A stretch of 6,214 nucleotides of DNA, from contig CAMNAT010000141.1 of NCBI GenBank assembly GCA_946531785.1, forward strand, positions 1 to 6,214, read 5' to 3'. How positions within the stretch are numbered: position 1 is the first letter of the stretch; each line of letters starts with the position of its first letter. The translations under genes were made by a program, and so were the position numbers. The notes below the pieces were generated by a model. That model worked only from the letters and a program-made list of their open reading frames with translations. It did no database searches and was not told where the DNA came from. Positions 1 to 6,210 of the stretch are shown piece after piece. The stretch comes from an uncultured Oscillospiraceae bacterium. Lineage in GTDB: Bacteria; Bacillota; Clostridia; UBA1381.

Positions 1-12
1 TAATATACATAT

Positions 13-54
13 GTCTATTTATATACGTTTATTTATAATTGTTTATTGACATTT
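13..54. repeat. Three loosely similar 14-bp direct repeats upstream of the promoter
   Basis: Units begin at 13 (GTCTATTTATATAC), 27 (GTTTATTTATAATT) and 41 (GTTTATTGACATTT). The first two agree at most of their first 11 positions. The third runs through the -35 box and matches only in its first seven bases. The spacing is exactly 14 bp. This could be an activator or repressor site, but the DNA is so AT-rich that chance similarity is a real possibility. No divergent gene is visible to the left. Confidence 0.22.
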
Positions 55-74
55 TTACCTTTACTATGTATACT
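46..74 (+). promoter_or_regulatory. Sigma-A promoter of the RND operon
   Basis: A perfect -35 box TTGACA (46-51) is followed by a 17-bp spacer and the -10 box TATACT (69-74), which differs from TATAAT at one position. Transcription would start near 81-82, leaving a 5' untranslated leader of about 77 nt before the GTG start at 159. So good a promoter would be strong unless repressed, which fits the palindrome over its -10 region. The leader can form only a weak bulged hairpin (105-134, with TCGG pairing to CCGA), and no riboswitch is recognisable. Confidence 0.85.
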
Positions 75-98
75 ATTATAGGATATTATTATAGTATA
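69..98. promoter_or_regulatory. Imperfect palindromic operator over the -10 box and start site
   Basis: Two 12-bp arms, 69-80 (TATACTATTATA) and 87-98 (TATTATAGTATA), are reverse complements except for one mismatch (77/90) and are separated by 6 bp. The left arm begins with the -10 box, and the palindrome spans the predicted start site. A dimeric repressor bound here would block polymerase. TetR- and MarR-family repressors commonly control efflux operons this way, but no regulator gene lies in the window, so its family is inference. AT-richness raises the chance background, although each arm contains a matched C:G pair. Confidence 0.55.
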
Positions 99-145
99 AT
101 GGGAATATATCGGAATTTGTACACCGATCTATATAAATACAGTAC

Positions 146-151
146 GGGGAG
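146..151 (+). promoter_or_regulatory. Shine-Dalgarno that sets the adaptor gene start at GTG 159
   Basis: GGGGAG lies 7 nt before the GTG at 159-161. In-frame ATGs at 39 and 99 have no ribosome binding site. The one at 39 is upstream of the predicted transcript start, and using either would bury the signal peptide behind a Tyr-rich extension. Confidence 0.8.
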
Positions 152-158
152 TGTTAAA

Positions 159-1775
159 GTGAACAGAAAAATAGTATCGTTAGCGGCGGCATCAGTTGCA
201 CTTATTTCTCTTTGCGGCTGCGGTAAAAACGCGTCGGAGGCGGAAGGCAAGCTCATAACATCACAGATGACGCAAAGCGATGTTTATGATATAAAGTTGG
301 ATTATCAGGGAATAGTTCGTTCAAAGGAATCGAAAAACTATTCCTTCTTAAGCGGCGGACGCCTGCAGGAGGTATATGTAAAAGAGGGAGACTTTGTTCA
401 TGCCGGAGATACTCTTGCGCAGCTTGACGCTGTTGAGCTTATGAACGGCGCGGCGCAGAGCCGTAATAACAAAGCGATATCACAGAATAATCTAAATAAA
501 ACTGAAGCTACATATCTTACGAATATAACGAATGCGGAGATAAATATCAGAACATTAAGAACGGGTATATCCGCGATCGATTCAAATATAGGCGCATATC
601 GTCAGACGCTTTCAGCGGCAGAGCAGGGCGTGCGTGATTATGAACGGAGCATACCTATCGCGCAGCAGGGGCTTGAGGCTTTGCAGAAAACCGTCGATAC
701 CGATGACGCTCAGATAGCTGCAACGAAGGAGAATCTTGAGGCTTATGAAAAGAAGCTTGAAAGCACGCGTGAGGCGGTAGATCTTGCAAAGACAAATCTT
801 GAAAGAATGCAGACCCTTTATGATAAGGGAGCGGTTTCCAAGTCAGAGGTCGAAAGCACACAGGTGAAATATAATGATGCCGAGGCATCCTATGCTCAGG
901 CGGCAGCTCAGAAATCCAACTATGAAGTAAATCTTTCTCAGCTGGAGGCGGCGCATATAGGTAATCTCGCAAACCTTGACAGCAAAAAGCTTGAGATAGA
1001 TTCAATGAATACACAGCTTGCATCAAATCGTGCGCAGGTCAGCTCTATGCGTGCTCAGCTTGAATCGCTCAATTCGCAGCGTGCCCAGTCAGCGGCACAG
1101 CTCGAAACAGCAAATAAGGAGCTTGCAAATCTGAGAAAATCAATGGAGTCTGATGTCAGCAGCCAGACAGCGGCGGCGAACATTTCCGCGCTTGCCTCTG
1201 AGCAGGCTGATCGTGCAGTATCGAATGCTACACTGAAAGCCGATGCTGACGGATATGTAATGAAGGTCAATGTCAAGAAGGGGGAGATGACCGGCGCAGG
1301 AACACCGGTGGTTATCGTCAAGTCGGATACAAAGGTCGTTTCTGTCGGCGTATCCACTTCTGATTACAGTGATCTTCAAAGTATTCTTGAGATCAGGATA
1401 AATAACGATACAGAGGGCAAGATCGACACGATCGCCCAGTACCCTGATGAAAAGACGCAGACATATACAGTGGACATATCATTTGACAATAACGCTCTCA
1501 CCATGGGACAGATCGTGGATGTGGAGCTTGTTACAGAGCATAACACCGGCGTATTCATCCCGATATCAAGCGTTATAAACATCGATGGCATAGATTATGT
1601 ATATAAGGTGAATGAGGATAACACCGTGTCGCGTGTTGAGGTAGAGCTTGGTGAGGTGCGCAACACTACCGTCAGAGCAAAGAATCTTCATAATGAAAGG
1701 ATCGTTACATCGGGCATAAAGTCGCTCAATGATAATGATAGGGTCAAGGAGAAGGAAGACGGTGATGCAAAATGA
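159..1775 (+). CDS. RND-system membrane fusion (periplasmic adaptor-type) lipoprotein
   Basis: This 538-residue adaptor of the HlyD/AcrA-type membrane-fusion family should link the permease to partners outside the membrane. Residues 1-21 are a lipoprotein signal (basic start, hydrophobic core, lipobox L-C-G-C with Cys21 as the likely lipidated residue). Residues about 64-92 form the first lipoyl half (GGRLQEVYVKEGDFVHAGD). Residues about 92-357 are Ala/Gln/Glu-rich coiled coil. About 360-388 is the second lipoyl half (ADGYVMKVNVKKGE), about 392-458 the beta-barrel domain, and 460-530 the membrane-proximal domain. Near the middle of the coiled coil, R216, L220 and S227 match the RxxxLxxxxxxS tip motif known to contact TolC in AcrA/MacA-type adaptors. 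The helices on each side are about 125 residues, far longer than in AcrA. GTG 159 is chosen for its ribosome binding site and signal peptide. The stop overlaps the permease ATG (ATGA), so translation is probably coupled. Family is secure; substrate is unknown. Confidence 0.93.
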   Translation: MNRKIVSLAAASVALISLCGCGKNASEAEGKLITSQMTQSDVYDIKLDYQGIVRSKESKNYSFLSGGRLQEVYVKEGDFVHAGDTLAQLDAVELMNGAAQSRNNKAISQNNLNKTEATYLTNITNAEINIRTLRTGISAIDSNIGAYRQTLSAAEQGVRDYERSIPIAQQGLEALQKTVDTDDAQIAATKENLEAYEKKLESTREAVDLAKTNLERMQTLYDKGAVSKSEVESTQVKYNDAEASYAQAAAQKSNYEVNLSQLEAAHIGNLANLDSKKLEIDSMNTQLASNRAQVSSMRAQLESLNSQRAQSAAQLETANKELANLRKSMESDVSSQTAAANISALASEQADRAVSNATLKADADGYVMKVNVKKGEMTGAGTPVVIVKSDTKVVSVGVSTSDYSDLQSILEIRINNDTEGKIDTIAQYPDEKTQTYTVDISFDNNALTMGQIVDVELVTEHNTGVFIPISSVINIDGIDYVYKVNEDNTVSRVEVELGEVRNTTVRAKNLHNERIVTSGIKSLNDNDRVKEKEDGDAK

Positions 1776-4700
1776 TAAATAAGCTCATAAAGGGACTTAT
1801 AGAACGCAAAACCATAATCTTTGTTCTGCTCATCGCCATAACTATAGGCGGTCTTGCGTGCTATAACGCGATGCCGCGCGCATCCTTCCCGAAGGTCGAT
1901 CTGCCGATGGCAACAGTGACTGTAATATATCCCGGCGCAACGAGTGCCGAGGTAGAAAAGGAAGTTACCAAGAAGATAGAGGACACATGTCAGAGTGTTA
2001 CCGGCTATGATAAGAGTACATCCGTTTCAATGGCGAATGCCTGCTCAGTCAGCGTGACATTCAATCTCAGCATCCCTCAGGATGAGCTGAACATGGATAT
2101 GATCGAGCTGCGCCGTAAAATGACGGAGGTAAAGAGTGAGCTCCCGTCCGGTGTCACATCAATAATGGTAAATACCAACGCTATGGATACGGCATCGCTT
2201 GTAATAGCGGTATCTGGCAATGAAAATGTTTCAAACGATGTGCTCTCGCAAAGAGCGACCGATCTATCCGACAGACTGAAACAGATAAAGGGAGTTTCGC
2301 AGATAAAGATATCCGGAAACAATGATAGTGAGGTCTCGGTAAATATAGATCCCGAGAGGTTGAATAATCTCAATCTTTCGTTATATGAGGTGACATCGCT
2401 TATCGCGGCAAACAATGCCATACTGCCGATAGGCAACATGAAGGTCGAGGGGAATGAGATATCCGTTACCACCTCGGGCAGATACGACAGTATAGAAGAG
2501 GTCGAGAATATCATAATAAGCTCGTCTGCGGACGGTACGCTGCTGAGATTGAAGGATATTGCTCAGATAGAGATCAAGGAGCCGGACGACAGCTCGTATT
2601 ATCTGCTTGAAAATCAGAAGAGTATCCTTGTTTCGCTGTATTTCAAGGACGATCTGAATGTTGTTTCAAAGGCGGATGAGGTAAAGGGCGTTGTTAATGA
2701 ATTTGAAAAGACACTTTCCGATAACATAAAGATACGCGAGGTGTATTTCCAGTCAGATGATGTGCGTGACGATATAAATAACTTCATCGTCAGCCTTATC
2801 GAGGCGATCGTAATAGTTATGATCGTTATAATGATAGGAATGAACCGCAGAAACGGCTTGATTGTTTCCATAGCTATCCCTGTTATTATATTCATAACCT
2901 TCATAATGATGTCGGTATTTAAGGTGCAGATACACTTTATTTCCCTTGCTTCGCTCATTATGGTGCTGGGAATGCTGGTCGATAACTCTATCGTTGTCAG
3001 CGACTCCATCCAGACCTGTATGGACGAGGGAATGGAGCGTATGGAAGCATGTCAGAAGGGCGTTAAGAAGGTCATTCTATCCGTTTTCCTCTCGATGGTG
3101 ACGACTGTAACGGTTTTCGCTTCCATGTTTACGCTTGAGGGAACAAATCGTCAGGTGGCTATAGCCATACCGTATATAGCGGTAATAAGCATGGTGGCAT
3201 CGTTCGTTGTATCGATAATGGTGACACCGATATTCTGCTATCTTTTTCTGAAGCCGACAACGGAGAAAACGGGAAAGAAAGCAAAAAAAGAGGGCATTTC
3301 GGTAAGACTGTACAGAAGACTGTTCAGTGTTGCGTTTTCTCATAAAAAGTCTGCTGTGTGTGTTGTGCTTGCGATGTTTGCGTTGTTTATGGGTATATCG
3401 CAATTCTCGTCAATGCAGATGATGCCAAAGACCAATAAGCCGTATCTGATAGTGCGTATAACGAATCAGGTACTCAATGATCTAACAAGCACGGAAAATG
3501 TTGTTAAGACCATACAGGATTTCCTTATGGAGCAGCCTGAGAGCGAGACAGTTCTTTCGGGTGTCGGCATTTGTGTGCCGCGATATAACTTCTCGGTTAT
3601 CGACAGAGGCGAGAGTAAATCAAACGGTGATATCTGTGTAAAGCTCGATCTTAAAAAGGGTGGAAGATTCAAAAAGACCTATGAGATGGTAAACTTCGTA
3701 CAGGATTGGCTTGATGCGAATATAACCGGCGCGGATGTTGTTGCAGATGAGCTTGGCATAGTTCCGTCGACCGAGGCGCCTGTAGCTATCTATGTAAAGG
3801 GCGACAACATGGAGGATATCAATACAGTTTCTGCACAGGCGGCGGATATCCTTAAAGGTATAGAGGGAATAAAGGGTGTTTCCAACGACAGCCATTATTC
3901 AACATACGGCTACTTTGTAGATATAGATGATAAAAAGCGCAATACGCTTGGGCTTACTACTCAGGAAATACAAAACGAGCTTAATATCGCTATCAGCGGA
4001 AGAAATGCATCTGTGTTCTATCGCAATGGTAAGCAGTATAACATAAATGTAAAGACTGAGCTTGACAGCACGGAGGATCTTGCAAACTATGGAGTAAAGG
4101 CATCCTCGGGGAACAAGTTCATGGTAAAGCAGTTCGCGGACATTTCACTTAATCCCGAGGAAAATGCGATCAAGCATGTAAACGGTGTAAGAGGCGCGGT
4201 AGTGGGCGGCTATGTCAAAAACGGCTATGGCTCAAGCACTGTTCAGGGCGAGTACGAAAAGCATCTTGAAAAGATGGAGCTGCCGGAGGGTATATCGTTT
4301 GAATATAAGGGCGAAAAGAATGCCGGAAGCGAAACAATGGGCAAGATCGGCATAGCCGGATTGATTTCGATATTTGTTATAGCGCTTGTGCTGTTTGTGC
4401 AGTACGGGAAATTCCGGATGATATTACTATTGTTCTCGTCTGTTCCGCTGGGCGCGGTATTCGGGATATCAACGCTTGTTATGCTGCATATGCAGGTAAG
4501 CTTCTTCGCGATGCTCGGCGTGCTCAGTATGCTCGGCATAGTGCTTGCGAACGCGATCGTGCTTGTGGACTTCATAAACGGCGAAAGGGAAAACGGGTCG
4601 TCGATAAATGCCCCCTGCCGTATCGCCGGAGAAAAGCGTTTGAGGCCTATACTTATGAGTACGATGACAACAGTTCTGGGCTTCCTGCCGTTGGCGTTGT

Positions 4701-4921
4701 CCGGACAGACATTATTTATAGGCATGGCGGTACTGCTCATGGCAGCACTTACAATATGTATGGTATTTAATCTTGTTATGGTTCCGACCATATATTCGAT
4801 GATAGTAAAGGAGAGAAATGATGAAAAAGCTAATTTCGTCGCTGCTCGCGTTATCGGTAACATCCGCAATACCGTCGGCGCTCGCCGCAGAAAGCGCAAC
4901 ACAGATGACAGCAGCAAATAA
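1772..4921 (+). CDS. RND family efflux permease (AcrB/ACR_tran-type)
   Basis: This 1049-residue protein has full family length and the usual duplicated layout. TM1 is about 13-31, followed by a large extracytoplasmic loop (about 33-335). TM2-6 span about 337-493, a Lys-rich cytoplasmic linker about 494-526, and TM7 about 527-545. A second large loop covers about 546-855 and TM8-12 about 858-1011. Early motifs such as FPKVDLP and YPGATSAEVEKEV are typical of RND pumps. The proton-relay region in TM4 reads MLVDNSIVV: D404 matches AcrB Asp407, but the next Asp is N405. In TM10, LANAIVLVDF puts A926 where AcrB has Lys940. R958 in RLRPILM matches AcrB Arg971. Such changes occur in other non-proteobacterial RND pumps, so the protein is probably active. 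The start shares ATGA with the adaptor stop, with a modest GGTGA site at 1761-1765. The last 34 residues, rich in Arg, Lys and Asn, overlap the next gene. Drug, lipid or peptide export are all possible; substrate cannot be assigned. Confidence 0.97.
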   Translation: MINKLIKGLIERKTIIFVLLIAITIGGLACYNAMPRASFPKVDLPMATVTVIYPGATSAEVEKEVTKKIEDTCQSVTGYDKSTSVSMANACSVSVTFNLSIPQDELNMDMIELRRKMTEVKSELPSGVTSIMVNTNAMDTASLVIAVSGNENVSNDVLSQRATDLSDRLKQIKGVSQIKISGNNDSEVSVNIDPERLNNLNLSLYEVTSLIAANNAILPIGNMKVEGNEISVTTSGRYDSIEEVENIIISSSADGTLLRLKDIAQIEIKEPDDSSYYLLENQKSILVSLYFKDDLNVVSKADEVKGVVNEFEKTLSDNIKIREVYFQSDDVRDDINNFIVSLIEAIVIVMIVIMIGMNRRNGLIVSIAIPVIIFITFIMMSVFKVQIHFISLASLIMVLGMLVDNSIVVSDSIQTCMDEGMERMEACQKGVKKVILSVFLSMVTTVTVFASMFTLEGTNRQVAIAIPYIAVISMVASFVVSIMVTPIFCYLFLKPTTEKTGKKAKKEGISVRLYRRLFSVAFSHKKSAVCVVLAMFALFMGISQFSSMQMMPKTNKPYLIVRITNQVLNDLTSTENVVKTIQDFLMEQPESETVLSGVGICVPRYNFSVIDRGESKSNGDICVKLDLKKGGRFKKTYEMVNFVQDWLDANITGADVVADELGIVPSTEAPVAIYVKGDNMEDINTVSAQAADILKGIEGIKGVSNDSHYSTYGYFVDIDDKKRNTLGLTTQEIQNELNIAISGRNASVFYRNGKQYNINVKTELDSTEDLANYGVKASSGNKFMVKQFADISLNPEENAIKHVNGVRGAVVGGYVKNGYGSSTVQGEYEKHLEKMELPEGISFEYKGEKNAGSETMGKIGIAGLISIFVIALVLFVQYGKFRMILLLFSSVPLGAVFGISTLVMLHMQVSFFAMLGVLSMLGIVLANAIVLVDFINGERENGSSINAPCRIAGEKRLRPILMSTMTTVLGFLPLALSGQTLFIGMAVLLMAALTICMVFNLVMVPTIYSMIVKERNDEKANFVAARVIGNIRNTVGARRRKRNTDDSSK
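4807..4813 (+). promoter_or_regulatory. Shine-Dalgarno of the TolC-like gene, inside the permease gene
   Basis: AAAGGAG lies inside the permease coding sequence. It sits 7 nt before the ATG at 4821 and 4 nt before the ATG at 4818, so 4821 is the better-spaced start. Its presence supports real initiation here despite the long overlap with the permease reading frame. Confidence 0.75.
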
Positions 4922-5942
4922 AACGACATTTACCGCGAGTGAAGCTGTGGAGTATATGCTTGCAAACAGTCTTGATATAAAGGCGGAAAATGAGAACATA
5001 TCCTATCTGGAACTGAAGCAGAAGGCGGACGATGGGTTAAGAAAACGACTAAATGACAAGGGTGCAGCCGGAACAGTAAATGACATAAATACTATGCTCG
5101 CTGCCGGCGGATTTACTGTATATTCCGATGGTATCCAGCTTGAGATCGCAAAGCGGTCGATAGGGGACACGAAATATAAGCTGACAATGCAGCTTGAGAA
5201 TAAGTTTTACTCCTGTCTGAATGCGGATCGGAAGATCATTGTTGCGCAGGAGGCTCTGAGCAACGCGCAGGATAATGAACGCATTGCCAAGGCGCGCAAT
5301 GAGGAAGGGCTGATAGGGAATATAGAAGCATCAAGCTTTTCACTAGCTGTTATCCAGGCTCAGAATGATTATAACGATGCTGTGAGCGGCAGGGATTATA
5401 TGTATGCCGAGCTGAAGCAGATGATGGGCTACCCGGCGGATGCTGATATAACACTGACGGGAACATTTGAAAGAAAGCCTATGAGCGCTGTTTCATTAAG
5501 CGCAGCGCTAGCAGGTATAGATAAGACTGCAAACAAGCTGAATCTGGATGCGGGGCTCAAGCTTCAGGAAAGACTTTTAAACGAATACAGAGCCTTATAT
5601 ACCAGCAGAATGGCGGATTATCAGGCGCAGAAATTTGCATATGCAAAGGCAGAGTCTGAGTATAATGAAAATGTCGGAAATCTGAGGCTGGCGGTTATAA
5701 ATACTTATAACACAATGACGAGCACATACGGAAAGCTTGATTATCTGGATAAGGCTATCGAGCTGAAAGAACAGCAGGCCGACGCTCAGAAGACGTCATA
5801 CGAGTTAGGGCTGTCGACCTCGTCGCAATATATAACAGCTGTGCAGGAGTTGGATTCTTTAAAGCTAAGTCTTGTTGATGCGGAGATCGGGGCGTATCTG
5901 ACATCAAAGGCATATGAGATGACATTCCATCCTGCGGAATAA
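4821..5942 (+). CDS. TolC-like (outer membrane efflux family) exported helical protein, apparently without beta-barrel
   Basis: The product has 373 residues (374 from the ATG at 4818), shorter than the usual 420-490 of TolC-family proteins. Residues 1-22 are a Sec signal peptide (MKKLISSLLALS start, ALA cleavage site). The mature protein has no lipobox, LPXTG or SLH anchor and no membrane segment. Two internal repeats resemble the TolC helical hairpins. The first is about 119-205, turning at EEGLIGNIEASS with G163. The second is about 280-369, turning at ELGLSTSSQYIT with G330. Each is followed by a Gln/Asn/Asp-rich helix. In TolC proteins each repeat also carries two aromatic-rich beta-strands for the outer-membrane barrel. 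Here the matching second-repeat region (about 240-300) reads as uninterrupted helix, and the first (about 70-118) has only short ambiguous stretches. It probably works with the adaptor outside the cytoplasmic membrane. The start lies inside the permease gene and a terminator follows 21 nt after the stop. Distant homology rests on pattern only. Confidence 0.82.
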   Translation: MKKLISSLLALSVTSAIPSALAAESATQMTAANKTTFTASEAVEYMLANSLDIKAENENISYLELKQKADDGLRKRLNDKGAAGTVNDINTMLAAGGFTVYSDGIQLEIAKRSIGDTKYKLTMQLENKFYSCLNADRKIIVAQEALSNAQDNERIAKARNEEGLIGNIEASSFSLAVIQAQNDYNDAVSGRDYMYAELKQMMGYPADADITLTGTFERKPMSAVSLSAALAGIDKTANKLNLDAGLKLQERLLNEYRALYTSRMADYQAQKFAYAKAESEYNENVGNLRLAVINTYNTMTSTYGKLDYLDKAIELKEQQADAQKTSYELGLSTSSQYITAVQELDSLKLSLVDAEIGAYLTSKAYEMTFHPAE

Positions 5943-5963
5943 CTGAATATGAATAACTCAGCT

Positions 5964-5990
5964 AAGCAGGCAGGACCACTGCCTGTTTTT
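5964..5990 (+). terminator. Rho-independent terminator of the RND operon
   Basis: CAGGCAG (5967-5973) pairs with CTGCCTG (5979-5985), giving a 7-bp stem with loop GACCA, followed by TTTTT (5986-5990). The As at 5964-5965 can extend the stem into the T-run. It lies 21 nt past the last stop codon and separates the efflux operon from the promoter that follows. Confidence 0.9.
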
Positions 5991-6064
5991 GCATATTGAT
6001 TATCAGAAATAAATGATATAAACTGAAATCATATTAAACTGTTTGTTAAAATAGAACAAAAGAT

Positions 6065-6092
6065 TTAAAATTCAAAAAAAATAAGAAAAAAA
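6065..6092 (+). promoter_or_regulatory. UP-element-like phased A-tracts
   Basis: A-tracts at 6067-6070, 6074-6081 and 6086-6092 recur at about 10-12 bp directly upstream of the -35 box at 6096. This is the placement of UP elements, which bind the RNA polymerase alpha subunit at rRNA promoters. The DNA from 5991 to 6064 is AT-rich and shows no gene. Confidence 0.6.
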
Positions 6093-6095
6093 TTG

Positions 6096-6124
6096 TTGAC
6101 AAACGGGAATAAATGTGGTACTAT
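6096..6124 (+). promoter_or_regulatory. Strong sigma-A promoter, probably rRNA operon promoter
   Basis: A perfect -35 box TTGACA (6096-6101), 17-bp spacer and -10 box TACTAT (6119-6124). The expected start is near G6131. Initiation with G fits the GTP-sensitive rrn promoters known from Bacillus. No start codon with a ribosome binding site follows in the remaining 90 nt, while boxA- and boxB-like elements do, so an RNA operon is the best reading. Confidence 0.82.
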
Positions 6125-6131
6125 AGATTAG

Positions 6132-6157
6132 TCGTCACCGAGAGTGGTGAGTGGCGA
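6132..6157 (+). promoter_or_regulatory. BoxB-like leader hairpin
   Basis: TCACC (6135-6139) pairs with GGTGA (6146-6150), with a G-T wobble closing an AGAG loop. TCG (6132-6134) and CGA (6155-6157) can add a lower stem around a 4-nt bulge. It lies immediately before the boxA-like motif, as boxB does in rrn leaders. Confidence 0.5.
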
Positions 6158-6160
6158 GAT

Positions 6161-6174
6161 TGCACATTGAAAAA
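6161..6174 (+). promoter_or_regulatory. BoxA-like antitermination motif
   Basis: TGCACATTGAAAAA differs at two positions from the Firmicutes boxA core TGCTCTTTGAAAA as I recall it. BoxA in the leader RNA recruits NusB/NusE (S10), which protect rRNA transcripts from premature termination. The motif overlaps the left arm of the stem at 6163-6185. Confidence 0.6.
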
Positions 6175-6185
6175 TGAACAGTGTG
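6163..6185 (+). promoter_or_regulatory. Leader stem-loop overlapping boxA
   Basis: CACATTG (6163-6169) pairs with CAGTGTG (6179-6185): seven pairs including one G-U, around a 9-nt A-rich loop. Folding would hide part of boxA, so this hairpin and boxA use could be alternatives. That is inference. Confidence 0.45.
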
Positions 6186-6194
6186 AGTTCTTGA

Positions 6195-6210
6195 ACATCT
6201 GAAAAGATGT
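6195..6210 (+). promoter_or_regulatory. Leader hairpin with GAAA tetraloop
   Basis: ACATCT (6195-6200) and AGATGT (6205-6210) form a perfect 6-bp stem capped by GAAA, a stable GNRA tetraloop. No T-run follows inside the window, so it is not a recognisable terminator. Confidence 0.55.

Noticed and set aside
1..45. Divergent promoter or start of a regulator gene on the minus strand
   Set aside because: AT-rich TATA-like strings are present, but no convincing -35/-10 pair, ribosome binding site or start codon context is visible before the edge.
95..100. A second -10 box, TATAAT
   Set aside because: There is no acceptable -35 box 16-18 bp upstream. The match is better explained as the right arm of the palindrome.
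39..158. N-terminal extension of the adaptor from ATG 39 or ATG 99
   Set aside because: ATG 39 lies upstream of the predicted transcript start and neither has a Shine-Dalgarno. GTG 159 has GGGGAG at 7 nt and begins a proper lipoprotein signal peptide.
655..1591. Minus-strand open frames within the adaptor gene
   Set aside because: They have no ribosome binding sites or recognisable domains, and lie opposite a well-supported gene whose codon structure creates them.
4801..4824. Programmed -1 frameshift ending the permease at TGA 4819
   Set aside because: There is no clear X-XXY-YYZ slippery heptamer with a downstream structure. A past one-base change explains the overlap as well.
2077..4999. 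Minus-strand open frames within the permease gene and the start of the TolC-like gene, the longest at 4243-4929
   Set aside because: Their low-complexity Ser/Thr/Ile-rich products mirror the plus-strand coding. No promoter, ribosome binding site or family motif was found.
6023..6052. Additional upstream promoter (CTGAAA/TAAAAT) before the rrn-like promoter
   Set aside because: The -35 match is only about four of six with an 18-bp spacer in very AT-rich DNA, and is far weaker than the promoter at 6096-6124.
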